From positions 1 through 64,000 of the forward strand of contig NZ_SOCA01000013.1 of assembly GCF_004364345.1 (NCBI RefSeq): DNA of 64,000 nt, read 5' to 3'. Positions 44,841 through 54,296 of this stretch are shown piece by piece (position 1 is the stretch's first letter; the number at the start of each line of letters is the position of its first letter). The position numbers were made by a program, and so were the translations under genes. The notes beneath the pieces are model-generated. The model did not search any database. It saw only the letters and a program-made list of their open reading frames with translations, and was not told where the DNA came from. The DNA is from Prosthecobacter fusiformis. Its GTDB lineage: Bacteria > Verrucomicrobiota > Verrucomicrobiia > Verrucomicrobiales > Verrucomicrobiaceae.

Positions 44841-46889
44841 TCACGGTGAGAGAGTTGAAGCAGGAGACGAGGCAGACTGGACGGGAGAACTTGAGCCTGA
44901 CTGGGGTGAGGAAATGGAATCTTTGCGGTAAGGCACCTCCAGGGTGAAGCGTGCGCCTTTACCCAGACCGTCACTCTCCGCACGCAGTACACCGCCCAGA
45001 TCTTGCGCCAGCAGGCAGGCGTGATGCAGGCCGAAGCCGTGGCCGTCCGTCTTGGTCGTAAAGCCTTGGGTAAAGATGTTTGTCAGGTTCCGGGGGTGGA
45101 TGCCGCAGCCGGTGTCCTCCACCGTGATGTTGATCTTCTCATTCCCCACCGGGACGATGCGCAGCGTCAGCTTCCGCTCAGCGACGGGCCTGTCCCCCAT
45201 GGCCTGGCAGGCATTGGCCAGCAGGTTGACCAAAATTTGCAGCAGCAGCCCACGGGCAGAATAGATGGGCGGCAGGTCCGCGAAGTGGCGCTCCACCTGG
45301 ATCTGCTGATGGGCGATGTGGACATCCGTCTCCAGCCGCAGCGCATCCTCAATCACCGTCACCAGATCCAGCGGCTCCCAGAGGGTACGCACGGTGCTGT
45401 GGGACTGCTGGAGCATGATCATATCCCGGATGTGCTCGATGCGCTCGATCATGTCACTCACGGTGGCATCCAGCCGGTTCTGCTCATCCCGCAGGTAGGC
45501 GGAGAGGTCCACCAGATACCCTGGCAGCACCTGGCCGCGCTTGTCATTCGTGAAGAAATCCGGGTTATCCGGCAGGTTGTCTTTCACCAGTTGGGTGGCC
45601 TGGCATAGCTTGTCCATGCGGGATTTTTTCAGCCGCTCAGCCAGCAGCTTGGCCCCCACATTCAGGCTATTGAGCACATTGCCCACATTGTGCAGCACCC
45701 CGGTGGCGATTTCCGCCATCCCCGCCTGGCGGGAGGCCTCCACCATCATCTTATGCAGATCCTGCGTGCTGGCCTCATGCTCCCGCTGGGCAGTGATGTC
45801 TAAAATGATACCGCGCAGCACCTTGCCATCCAGCATCAGCTTCGCCGCCTGGCCGTATTCGTTGACGAAAGCCGTCGTTCCATCGGGTCTTACGACGCGG
45901 TATTCTACATGGTATTTGATCAGGTCTTTGATCGCCTGCTTCCAGCAGTCCATCACCCGCTGCCGGTCTTCCGAATGAATGATCTTTTCCAGAAATCCGG
46001 TTTCAGAGCCCCAGCGGTCCAGATCAAAACCCAGGTATCCATCTGCATTCTGGCTCAGATAGGTGAAGCCAGCGCTGCCCGCAGGCCGCTCCCACACCAC
46101 CCCCTGGACCGAATTGACCATGCCATCCAGGCTCTCGATGTCTTTCATCAAGGGCAGCACCGCTTTTTCCAGCTCCCGCTGGCGGCGCGCCTCAGAGGTC
46201 ACCACCAGGAAACCGCCCAGGCATAGGCAGATCACCAGCAGCCCGCCAAACTCGCCGACCACCCGCCACTGCTCACGCTCACGCGCGACATTCCAGCGGG
46301 TGGGAAAAAATTCCAGCATCAGCACGCCCTGCACCGTGTCCACATCGTCGCGGAGCGGCACCAGTGAGATCAGCCCTAAAGCCACCCCCGCTTTTCCACG
46401 TGTGTCACACCAGTATTCAGCCCCCTGGAAGGCTCTTGTGATCTTGTCCTCATAGGCCTTTTTGATCACTGGCCGGTCGGCCTCCTTCTGCACCCCCATC
46501 ATGTGCTTCACCATCTGCCCATCCGCATTTTTCACCACCAAAGTCGCCGTGCGGACATCCATCCCCTCAAAACCCAGTCGCTGCCTGGCCCGCTGCACCA
46601 CGGGCCGCAGGGAATCCTCATTCATCGCCGGGATGTTTTCCGTGGATCGCTCCACCGCGTGCGCATACACCCGGGAGATGCCCATCCAGGACTGCATCAG
46701 CCTATCTTCCACGATGCGCGTGCATTTGTTGATCTGCATCGTCGCCAAGTAGCCGATGGCACTGACCAAAACAAAAATCAGCAGGTGATGATGGGTGTTA
46801 TGATAGCGCCGCTTCAAGAAGCCAAGGCAAGCCCCACCGACAGCCAGTGTCGTTGCCAAGAAGACCAAAGCAGGTGTGCCCCATTCCAT
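44841..46889 (-). CDS. Membrane sensor histidine kinase with PAS domain
   Basis: A 682-residue inner-membrane sensor kinase. Two hydrophobic helices near the N-terminus (about 3-21 and 35-50) and one at about 213-231 bracket a probable periplasmic sensor domain of some 160 residues. A PAS domain follows (about 255-366; WERPAGSAGFTYLSQNADGYLG and EYRVVRPDGTTAFVNEYG). The phospho-acceptor is His400 in ATGVLHNVGNVLNSL, a variant H box. The ATPase domain has NLLANACQAM, EDTGCGI and HGFGLHHACLLAQDLGG. The C-terminus is Ser/Pro-rich. A TTG at 46901 would extend the frame by four codons, but it lies inside a TATAAT box, so the ATG at 46889 is chosen. The hybrid kinase downstream is its likely partner. 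Confidence 0.9.
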   Translation of the reverse strand: MEWGTPALVFLATTLAVGGACLGFLKRRYHNTHHHLLIFVLVSAIGYLATMQINKCTRIVEDRLMQSWMGISRVYAHAVERSTENIPAMNEDSLRPVVQRARQRLGFEGMDVRTATLVVKNADGQMVKHMMGVQKEADRPVIKKAYEDKITRAFQGAEYWCDTRGKAGVALGLISLVPLRDDVDTVQGVLMLEFFPTRWNVAREREQWRVVGEFGGLLVICLCLGGFLVVTSEARRQRELEKAVLPLMKDIESLDGMVNSVQGVVWERPAGSAGFTYLSQNADGYLGFDLDRWGSETGFLEKIIHSEDRQRVMDCWKQAIKDLIKYHVEYRVVRPDGTTAFVNEYGQAAKLMLDGKVLRGIILDITAQREHEASTQDLHKMMVEASRQAGMAEIATGVLHNVGNVLNSLNVGAKLLAERLKKSRMDKLCQATQLVKDNLPDNPDFFTNDKRGQVLPGYLVDLSAYLRDEQNRLDATVSDMIERIEHIRDMIMLQQSHSTVRTLWEPLDLVTVIEDALRLETDVHIAHQQIQVERHFADLPPIYSARGLLLQILVNLLANACQAMGDRPVAERKLTLRIVPVGNEKINITVEDTGCGIHPRNLTNIFTQGFTTKTDGHGFGLHHACLLAQDLGGVLRAESDGLGKGARFTLEVPYRKDSISSPQSGSSSPVQSASSPASTLSP

Positions 46890-46900
46890 ATATTCCAACA

Positions 46901-46928
46901 ATTATAGTTGTTATGAAAGCAAAGGCAA
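46901..46928 (-). promoter_or_regulatory. Sigma70-type promoter of the two-component locus
   Basis: Minus-strand -35 TTGCCT (46928-46923) and a perfect -10 TATAAT (46906-46901) are separated by 16 bases. Transcription would start only about five bases before the ATG at 46889, giving an almost leaderless mRNA. Confidence 0.55.
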
Positions 46929-47142
46929 AGAAATCATCCAGGAACACCAAACTTTTCCGCTCAAAAGCACTCAGATTTGCTGAAAAATCATTAAAAAGTG
47001 CAAAATGTCAGCTTTAACCCCTTTTAATTATTGATCTAAAATCCTGCTTTTAGCCATGGTTTATCCATTTTTATGTCAAATTCGTCACCATTCGCCCATG
47101 AAATCGAATTTCCGAATAATCCCGAAGGGTGAAGTATTCGCT

Positions 47143-47320
47143 GGCAGCGACAAAAGTACTCCAGAGCTTTAGCTCGCCAAAACCCCCACTGGTGAAACAA
47201 CGCCTAGTTTCGACGAGACTAGGAACTGGCATCTCAGGCCCCCCTCAGCCCCAAGGACCGAGGGGGTCCCGCCCCCTTGCTGAGGCCAGGATGGCCTCAC
47301 TCCTTGTGTGCCCTCCTTCA
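47143..47320. repeat. 60-bp element (copy C, inverted) plus hairpin repeat
   Basis: The minus strand of 47143-47200 matches the 60-bp element (ttttggcgagctaaagct, ctggagtactttt). It is followed by gaccgagggggtcccgccccc and gaggccaggatggcctcactcctt at about 47258-47305, the GC-rich arms of the same family. It lies between the cytochrome-type gene's stop (47328) and the kinase promoter. The AT-rich 46929-47142 holds nothing else that I can see. Confidence 0.8.
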
Positions 47321-47327
47321 CCCCACC

Positions 47328-50300
47328 TCAATGGAGGTAAAAGAACTCATTGGCATTCAGCAGCACGTGGCAAAGATCTGTCACGGCTTCCTGACCAGGA
47401 TCCATGCGGCCTTTTGTTGAAACGGGTGCCGCTGCACTTTCCCAACGCCACGCTGTTTTAGGGTCGCCCTTCAGCATCTCGGTGACCATATCGGCATTCA
47501 CATCCACCACGCAGCTTGCATCGGTGGCCCCCACCCAGGCCATCAGCTTGCCGCCGTCCAGGCTGCCCTGGCGCATGGCAAACCGGGCGATGGCTCCGTG
47601 CCAGAGGTTGTTCTTGTCCTTGTCACGACCCCCCACATACAGACCGCGCTCAGCATTCGTATAGCCGCCGCAGACCTGGTGTGAGACGGTCACGCTCTGC
47701 ATCTCAGCCTTGGGATCGCTCAGGTCCCGGGCATAAAAGGTGATGGTGCCGCCGAATTTCTGGCCTTCAGCAGGTTCGTTGTTGATGGCAGCCGCCACAT
47801 AATACGGCTTGCCCTCTGGAATACGCAGACCGGAAGCCACCACTTCATACATCAGCGTGCCCTGGAAATCATCACCGGAGAGCTGGACGATGAGGTTGTT
47901 CGGCTTATAGGCGGATTTTAAACCTGTGACACCCAAGGCCCAACCCCGGTCAGATTTGCTGTTGTCCCACCGGGAGGCGATGGTGCGGACGCTGGCGCTG
48001 GGATAAACCTGATTAAGGTTCACCACGGCTTCCAGGGCGAATTCATTTCCTTCGATGCGGCCTGTCTCATGCACACGCAGCTTTTCATGGCTGGTGCCCG
48101 GAGTATGGACCAGTGTCTTCGCCGTGCGGGAGGCCCCGGCGGTGCCGAAGAAATTGCTGGCAGAAGCCAGTGCAGGCGGCTCGGCAGGTTTCGTCGGCAG
48201 TTCGCTCTTGAGCTGGGTGCGCTGCGCGGTCAGGAAGCTGAGCGCATCCTTTTTCTCCGTGGCTGTCGGCTTGCGGGAAAAGGCCATGCTGTAGGCCCGG
48301 TCCACCAGTTCCGCATCAGTGCCATATTGGGATTTGAGCAATTGGACGGCCATGGCACGGGCACGCTCCAGCGGCCAGTCACCATTGATCATGAGCAGGC
48401 TCTGGGTGGCCGTGGTGGTGGAATCACGTGTGGGCAGGCTGCTGAATCCGGGAGGGGCATCCAGGCTGGCCAGGAACTCATCCTGGGTATTGCGAATCTT
48501 GCGGGTATAAATGCTGCGGCGCGGCTGGGTGGCTGGCACGCTGACACCGCCCATGTCCATATTCAGCTCACCACTGGCCAGCAGGGCGGCATCGCGTGCC
48601 TGCTCCGCATCCAGACGGCGTGGCAGGAAGCGCCACAGAAGATTGTTTTCAGGGTCCGTCGTCAGTTCCTTCGTCGTCGGGGCACGCTGGGCGGTCTGCC
48701 GGTAGGTGGCGGACATGAGGATCATTTTGTGCAGCGGCTTGAACTTCCAACCGCCTTCCACAAACTCCGAGGTCAGCCAGTCGAGTAGCTCAGGATGCGT
48801 CGGTTTTTCGCCCAGGCGGCCAAAGTCGCTCGGGGTAGCTACCAGACCGCGGCCAAAGTGATACTGCCACACCCGGTTCACGATGACACGGGTGGTCAGC
48901 GGATTGTCTGCGCGGGTCATCCAATTCGCCAGCACGGTGCGGCGTCCGGTTGTGGCAGAGCCAGGGGAGATTTCCGGCAGGGCGGCATCCGAAGGGTCCA
49001 AAATGGAAAGGAACCCTGGATTCACCACGGTATCCCCCACACGACGCGCCTTGAACTTCGTGATGCCAGGAGGGCCACCGGTTTCACCGATGATGAAAGC
49101 CGTCAGCAGGGACTTCGGTTTCAGGGAATCAAACTGAGCCAGTTGCTCCTGGGCGGCTTTCAACTGTGATTGCTCAGGATCTTTGATCTTGTCAGACTTG
49201 AAGCGGTAACGCTCAAACTCTGCCTGCCTCCAGGCCAGCCGGACGACTTGCTCCTCATACGCACTGCGCTCAGCGACAGGCTTTTTCCACATGGCCACCA
49301 CTTCAGCGGGGAATTTCTCCATGGCCCGTCTCTGGGCATCGGCAATGCGAGGCTCGATGATGCGGTCGATGACTGCCAGAGGCTCCTTGGCCGCTTCTTT
49401 CCAGGCGGCAAGCTGCTCCTCATAGGCCTTGATCTCAGCAGGAGTGGCGAGGGGCTTGTCTTCCGGCCAGACGATGTTTGAAAAGAAGGCCTGGAGGCGG
49501 AAGTAGTCCTTGTGCAGGATGGGGTCGAATTTGTGATCATGGCACTGCGCGCACTGCACACTCATGCCCATGAAGACATCCGCCGTCACACCCGTGACCT
49601 CATTCATGATATTCTGCCACTGCGTCTCCGCATCCCGCTGGTTGTATTCGTAAATACTATGGCGCAGGAAGGCCGTGCCGATGGATACCTTCGGGTTGGC
49701 CGGGTCCACTTCATCCCCGGCGATCTGCTCCCGCATGAACTGGTCGTAAGGCTTGTCAGTGTTGAAGGATTCGATCACGTAATCGCGATAAGGCCACACG
49801 TTCGGCCTGTAGGCATCCTGGCGGTAACCTTCGGATTCCGCATAGCGGGCTAGGTCCAGCCAATGCTGTCCCCAGCGCTCACCGTAGCGGGGGCTGGCTA
49901 GCAACTTGTCCACCAGCCGCTCATAAGCCGTGGCGGATTTAGCCTTCTTCGGGGCCGCTTTTTCCGCCTTCACTTCGGCGACAAAGGTGGCCACATCTTC
50001 CGGGGTCGGCGGCAGACCATGAAGGTCAAAATAAACGCGCCGCACTAGTTCCTCCGGCGTGGCTTCTTTCGCAGCCTCCAGGCCATTTTCTGCCAGCTTC
50101 ACCTGTACAAAGGCATCAATGGGGGAGTTGCTGCCCGCAGCCTTCGCCGCTGGCACCGCCGGTTTTTTCACCGGCTGGAAGGCCCACCATTCCTTGTCTT
50201 CCTGGGTGAATTCACCCGGCTTGCGCGCAGGCTTCACTGAGGCCACTTCCGCCTCCGGCCAGGGCGCACCCATGGCGATCCACTGCTTCAGCGCGGCGAT

Positions 50301-50618
50301 CTGGTCCTCCGGCAGCTTGCCATCCGGCGGCATCTCCAGGTCACTATCGCCATAATTCACCGCCTTCATCAGCAGAGACTCATCCGGCTGATGCGCGATC
50401 AGCGCCGGGCCGGAATCTCCCCCGTGGTTCAGGTAGGCCAAGTTATCCACCCGCAACCCCCCCTTCTGCTTTTCTTCCCCATGGCAGCTAAAGCAGGACT
50501 CCGCCAAAATCGGGCGGATTTTGTTTTCGAAAAACTTCAGCGACTCCGGCTCAATGGCCGAAACCTGAGCACTGAGTGCGAGCATGAAAACCAAGGAAAC
50601 TGGACGCGACGAAGGCAT
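47328..50618 (-). CDS. PSCyt1 / DUF1549 / DUF1553 planctomycete-type cytochrome protein with LamG-like domain
   Basis: A 1096-residue exported protein of a family very abundant in Planctomycetes and Verrucomicrobia. The ATG at 50618 begins a signal peptide (MPSSRPVSLVFMLALSAQVS). A single c-type haem motif, CFSCH at 42-46, sits in the PSCyt1 domain (NKIRPILAESCFSCHG). DUF1549 follows at about 150-370 with VRRVYFDLHGLPPTPED and the second motif CAQCHDHKFDPI. DUF1553 lies at about 560-790 (NWMTRADNPLTTRVIVNRVW, HPELLDWLT). A LamG/concanavalin-type domain lies at about 850-1010. The family usually sits beside a DUF1501 gene, which is not seen next to it here. A role in degrading complex sulfated polysaccharides has been suggested for the family; nothing here proves it. 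Confidence 0.92.
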   Translation of the reverse strand: MPSSRPVSLVFMLALSAQVSAIEPESLKFFENKIRPILAESCFSCHGEEKQKGGLRVDNLAYLNHGGDSGPALIAHQPDESLLMKAVNYGDSDLEMPPDGKLPEDQIAALKQWIAMGAPWPEAEVASVKPARKPGEFTQEDKEWWAFQPVKKPAVPAAKAAGSNSPIDAFVQVKLAENGLEAAKEATPEELVRRVYFDLHGLPPTPEDVATFVAEVKAEKAAPKKAKSATAYERLVDKLLASPRYGERWGQHWLDLARYAESEGYRQDAYRPNVWPYRDYVIESFNTDKPYDQFMREQIAGDEVDPANPKVSIGTAFLRHSIYEYNQRDAETQWQNIMNEVTGVTADVFMGMSVQCAQCHDHKFDPILHKDYFRLQAFFSNIVWPEDKPLATPAEIKAYEEQLAAWKEAAKEPLAVIDRIIEPRIADAQRRAMEKFPAEVVAMWKKPVAERSAYEEQVVRLAWRQAEFERYRFKSDKIKDPEQSQLKAAQEQLAQFDSLKPKSLLTAFIIGETGGPPGITKFKARRVGDTVVNPGFLSILDPSDAALPEISPGSATTGRRTVLANWMTRADNPLTTRVIVNRVWQYHFGRGLVATPSDFGRLGEKPTHPELLDWLTSEFVEGGWKFKPLHKMILMSATYRQTAQRAPTTKELTTDPENNLLWRFLPRRLDAEQARDAALLASGELNMDMGGVSVPATQPRRSIYTRKIRNTQDEFLASLDAPPGFSSLPTRDSTTTATQSLLMINGDWPLERARAMAVQLLKSQYGTDAELVDRAYSMAFSRKPTATEKKDALSFLTAQRTQLKSELPTKPAEPPALASASNFFGTAGASRTAKTLVHTPGTSHEKLRVHETGRIEGNEFALEAVVNLNQVYPSASVRTIASRWDNSKSDRGWALGVTGLKSAYKPNNLIVQLSGDDFQGTLMYEVVASGLRIPEGKPYYVAAAINNEPAEGQKFGGTITFYARDLSDPKAEMQSVTVSHQVCGGYTNAERGLYVGGRDKDKNNLWHGAIARFAMRQGSLDGGKLMAWVGATDASCVVDVNADMVTEMLKGDPKTAWRWESAAAPVSTKGRMDPGQEAVTDLCHVLLNANEFFYLH

Positions 50619-50728
50619 GATATGTGTATAAGGCACCCACCTGGGCTTTTTTGACACGAATTTACATAAATCTTTACGCTTGTCCCATCACAGGGGTGTT
50701 TTTGAGTATGTTTCAGCGTCCTCGCGTT

Positions 50729-50912
50729 GCATCTGAGACCCGGATGGCCTCACGCCGGGTCATTGATGTGCGGGAAGGAAAAAAGCCGCGCAGCCAGCAA
50801 GGCGTCCCCAGTCGGGGCGGGACGCCCCAACTCCTTGGGTTGCGCTGCGGGCAGGTGCAAGGAGTGGGGGCGTCTCGCCCCCATAAACTGAGGGCGGGAC
50901 GCCCTCACACCT
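50729..50912. repeat. Dispersed hairpin repeat, copy D
   Basis: The stretch between the MFS gene stop and the cytochrome-type gene start holds ggatggcctcac near 50742, the inverted arms gggcgggacgccccaactcc and aaggagtgggggcgtctcgcc, and a final perfect hairpin gagggcg-ggac-gccctc just past the MFS stop. This is the same family as 37797-38240. The 60-bp element is absent here. No gene is supported in 50619-50916. Confidence 0.8.
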
Positions 50913-50916
50913 CCCC

Positions 50917-52188
50917 TCACACCCCCTCCTTCTCCTCCGGCAGCAGCAGCGCGACCGCAGAGGCGGGGATGAACAGAAGACCCGCATAAAACAGGGCCAT
51001 GCGGTAGTCCCCCACCGGAGCATACAGTTTAAACAGGACCGTACCTGCTGCAGCGACGATGCGGCCGATGTTATAACAAAAGCCGGAACCCGTCGTGCGC
51101 AGCAGCGTGGGGAAAAGCGGCGGCAGACACATGGTGAACAGGCCAAACACCCCCTGGCACACGCCGATGACCGCATACCACCACAGGAGCTGGCTGTGCG
51201 TCCATTCTTGGGAAAAGGCCGCCAGCATGCAGATGGCGTAGGTCAGCAGCATCAGTGTGATGGCGCGGCGATACCCCATCAGCTTGGCCAGGGCACCGGC
51301 CAGATAATTGCCACAGATGGAGCCGATCATGATGTACATCAGCGCCACCACCACCGCATTGGTCTGGTCCGGCCCCGAGAGGTTTTTGACCTCCGGGAGG
51401 GAGCGGATGAGGCTCTGCTGCCAAAACATGAAAGCCCAATGCGCGGTCAATGAGACGGCGCAAATCACCAGCACACGCCAGGTGACCCCGGCCACTTGGG
51501 GGCCAAAGAGCTCGCGAATCCGTGGTGGCTTGCTCGTGCGTCGGGCTTCTTCCCACTCCTCCGTTTCCGGCACCGCCTTGCGGATCCATAGGGTCAGCAG
51601 GGCCGGGATAATGCCCACCAGGAAAATGCTGCGATGGCTTTCATCATGTTTCAGCAGCTCCCCCGCCAGACATGCCAGTAGGATGCCCACATTCACCGCT
51701 GTCTGCAAGGTGGCGGCGATCCATGGACGCCACTTCTTGGGCCAAGTTTCAGAGAGCAACGAAGCGCCCACGGCCCATTCCCCGCCGATACCCAGGGCGG
51801 AAAGAAAACGGCAGATCAGCAGGTGCCACCATTCCGTGCAGAAATAGGACAGCCCGGTAAAGCCCGCATAAAACAAGATCGTCAGCACCAACGTACGGCT
51901 GCGCCCCAGGCGGTCGCCAATCCAGCCGAATACCCCGCCGCCCAATGCCCAGCCCACTAGGAACGCCGCCTGGATGATGGAGGCCTTCGTATCCACCTCC
52001 CCGGGTGAAGCTGCCAGCCCATCCTTCATCAGTAGCAGCGCCACAAAGGGCGTCGCCACCAGGGTATAGATGTGCATGTCCAGCCCATCGAACAGCCAGC
52101 CTAACCAGGCGGCCAGCCCTGACTTTTTCTGGTGCGTGGTCAGGTCCCGCAGGCGGGTGATCTCAGGTTTCGAGGCGGTGGGAGTCAT
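50917..52188 (-). CDS. Major facilitator superfamily transporter
   Basis: A 423-residue inner-membrane transporter with about 12 membrane helices. The MFS signature between helices 2 and 3 is GWIGDRLGRSRTLV. The acidic helix 1 motif GWLFDGLDMHIYTL and RFLSALGIGGEWAVGASLLSE in helix 4 are characteristic of the sugar-phosphate/aromatic-acid/metabolite:H+ symporter branches (GGEW.. is common there). The middle loop (KAVPETEEWEEARR) is normal. Length is normal. Substrate not predictable. The ATG at 52188 has no Shine-Dalgarno sequence. It follows the ABC exporter gene on the same strand by 76 bases. Confidence 0.9.
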   Translation of the reverse strand: MTPTASKPEITRLRDLTTHQKKSGLAAWLGWLFDGLDMHIYTLVATPFVALLLMKDGLAASPGEVDTKASIIQAAFLVGWALGGGVFGWIGDRLGRSRTLVLTILFYAGFTGLSYFCTEWWHLLICRFLSALGIGGEWAVGASLLSETWPKKWRPWIAATLQTAVNVGILLACLAGELLKHDESHRSIFLVGIIPALLTLWIRKAVPETEEWEEARRTSKPPRIRELFGPQVAGVTWRVLVICAVSLTAHWAFMFWQQSLIRSLPEVKNLSGPDQTNAVVVALMYIMIGSICGNYLAGALAKLMGYRRAITLMLLTYAICMLAAFSQEWTHSQLLWWYAVIGVCQGVFGLFTMCLPPLFPTLLRTTGSGFCYNIGRIVAAAGTVLFKLYAPVGDYRMALFYAGLLFIPASAVALLLPEEKEGV

Positions 52189-52264
52189 GAAGGGCGCGAG
52201 CTTTTAACATTTGCACGGATCTGGCAAGCCCGGACCCAGACTTTCCCACGCCTCCCCTGCCCGC

Positions 52265-54145
52265 TTATTCGTGGAACTGGAGGGAATACAGTTTCTGATA
52301 AAGCTCGCTTTTCTTCAGCAGTTCATCGTGGGAGCCGATGTCCGCCACCCCACCATCTCTCATCACGATGATCTGGTCCGCCTGCATGATGGTGGAAAGA
52401 CGGTGGGCAATGGCGATGACGGTTTTCCCCTCGGACAGCACATGGATGGCTTCCTGGATGATCTTTTCCGTCTCCGTATCCAGGGCGCTGGTGGCCTCAT
52501 CCAAAAGCAGGATGGGCGCATTGCGCAAAATGGCACGGGCGATGGACAGGCGCTGCTTCTGCCCGCCAGAAAGGTTGCAGCCGGAGTCGCCCACGATGGC
52601 ATTGTACCCGCCCTGCTGGGCCTGGATGAAATCATGCGCATGCGCCTTCTTCGCCGCCGCAATGATCTCCTCCTCCGTCGCATTCAGGCGGCCATAGCGG
52701 ATGTTTTCGCGGATGGTATCGTGGAAGAGGAAGGTATCCTGGCTAACCAGGCCGATGTTTCCACGCACACTGTCCTGCGTCACGGTGCGGATGTCTGTAC
52801 CATCCATGAGTACCCGCCCGGAGTCTGGATCATAAAAGCGCAGCAGCAGGGAAAAGAGCGTGCTCTTGCCTGCACCGCTCGGCCCCACCAGCGCATAGAA
52901 TTTCCCCGGACTCAGCTCCATGCTGACGTTCGTGACCGCAGCCTTGTCCAGCTTGCTGCCGTCGATCTTGCTATACGCAAAGGAGACGTTTTCAAAGGTG
53001 ACTCCGCCTTTGATGCGCGGCAGTTCAGGCGCACCCGGCAGATCCTTGATGTCCGCCTCGCGTTCCAGCAGGTGCACCACCTTGTTCACCGCATACACCG
53101 TCTTCTGCATGAGCAGATTCACCTTGCTCAGTTCCTTGGCCGGCGGGTAGATTTTCGTCAGCGCCATCACCAGCACGATCAGCTCGCTGGCACTGCGTTC
53201 CTGCACCCAAAAATACACCAGCCCTGCAGCGATGCCGATGGAGGCCACGGATTCCACAATGGGGCCGATGAGCTCCATCGCCCGCGTCCAACGTAGCATG
53301 TTGCGGCACATCTCCGCGTTCGCTTTGTCGAACCGTTTCACCTCATACTCCTCCCGCGCATAACCTTTCACCAAGCGGATACCCGTGAAGGATTCATGCA
53401 TCGTCGTCATCATGGTGCCTACCTCTTTTTCCTCACGCGAGCCAGACTTCCGCACCTTGCGACCGATGGCGATGATCGGTGCCAGGCACAGAGGGAAAAT
53501 AACCAGGGACATCAGGGTGAAAAACCAGTCCTGGGAAAACAGCACAAACAGGATGGTGACGATGGTCAGCGGCCGGTTGGTGATCAACTGCACCAGTTGC
53601 ACCGCGTTCGACTGTGCCACACGCGACTGGTTGAAAACCGTCTGCATCAGCTCCCCGGCCTTGGTATGGCTGAAGAAGGCGGGCGACTGCCGCAACACAC
53701 TGCGGAAGACATCGCTGCGGATGTGGAAAAGCATCTTCGTCCCCACCCAGGCCAGACAATACTTGTTCAAGTATTCTAGGAACCCGTTGAGAAACATCAG
53801 CACCGGGATGCACGCGCAGGCGATGATGACCCCGCCCAGGCCCACGGGCGTATCATTGGCCATGCCCAGTACCTGAGCCAGATTCACCTCTCCAAAGACC
53901 GGCAATTGCACCGGTGTACCCAGCGTCTTGGCCCCGCCATCCAGCACGAGCTGGAAAATGAGCGAGACGCCCACGATGAGCACGCCATTGAAAGCTGCGG
54001 CCACGATGCCAATGAACACCCCGAGGATAAAACGCCCCATCCAGGGCTTCAAATACTCCAGAATCCGCGCATACGGCATCTTCAACTGGGCGATCTCAGC
54101 ATCGGTCATCTGAGAGGGATTCTTCGAGAAAGGAGCTACGGCCAT
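52265..54145 (-). CDS. ABC exporter, fused permease-ATPase (MsbA-like)
   Basis: A 626-residue half-transporter that should work as a homodimer to export lipid, lipopolysaccharide precursor or another hydrophobic molecule. The membrane domain (about 30-345) has six helices beginning RFILGVFIGIVAAAF, with the loop TKAGELMQTVFNQSRVAQSNA. The ATPase domain has Walker A GPSGAGKST, the Q-loop region GLVSQDTFLF, signature LSGGQKQRLSIARAI, Walker B ILLLDEATSALD and the H-loop AIAHRLST. The frame is open for 93 codons further, but those overlap the divergent araD promoter region and have no family character, so the ATG at 54145 is taken. Substrate is an inference from resemblance to MsbA; drug or peptide export is also possible. 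Confidence 0.92.
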   Translation of the reverse strand: MAVAPFSKNPSQMTDAEIAQLKMPYARILEYLKPWMGRFILGVFIGIVAAAFNGVLIVGVSLIFQLVLDGGAKTLGTPVQLPVFGEVNLAQVLGMANDTPVGLGGVIIACACIPVLMFLNGFLEYLNKYCLAWVGTKMLFHIRSDVFRSVLRQSPAFFSHTKAGELMQTVFNQSRVAQSNAVQLVQLITNRPLTIVTILFVLFSQDWFFTLMSLVIFPLCLAPIIAIGRKVRKSGSREEKEVGTMMTTMHESFTGIRLVKGYAREEYEVKRFDKANAEMCRNMLRWTRAMELIGPIVESVASIGIAAGLVYFWVQERSASELIVLVMALTKIYPPAKELSKVNLLMQKTVYAVNKVVHLLEREADIKDLPGAPELPRIKGGVTFENVSFAYSKIDGSKLDKAAVTNVSMELSPGKFYALVGPSGAGKSTLFSLLLRFYDPDSGRVLMDGTDIRTVTQDSVRGNIGLVSQDTFLFHDTIRENIRYGRLNATEEEIIAAAKKAHAHDFIQAQQGGYNAIVGDSGCNLSGGQKQRLSIARAILRNAPILLLDEATSALDTETEKIIQEAIHVLSEGKTVIAIAHRLSTIMQADQIIVMRDGGVADIGSHDELLKKSELYQKLYSLQFHE

Positions 54146-54296
54146 GGAGGTGGGAAAACAATCCCGCACAGAGGCTGCGGGGTCCGATGCGTAGCACGGG
54201 AGATGCAAAGCGTCGAGATGAAGTTCACCCCCTCGGAGCAAAGCGGAATCCTCGTTCTTGATATACCCGCCCACCCGCCGGATCATCCTGATCACC

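Noticed and set aside
46890-46901. TTG start for the sensor kinase
   Set aside because: The TTG overlaps a perfect TATAAT; the ATG four codons later fits the promoter better.
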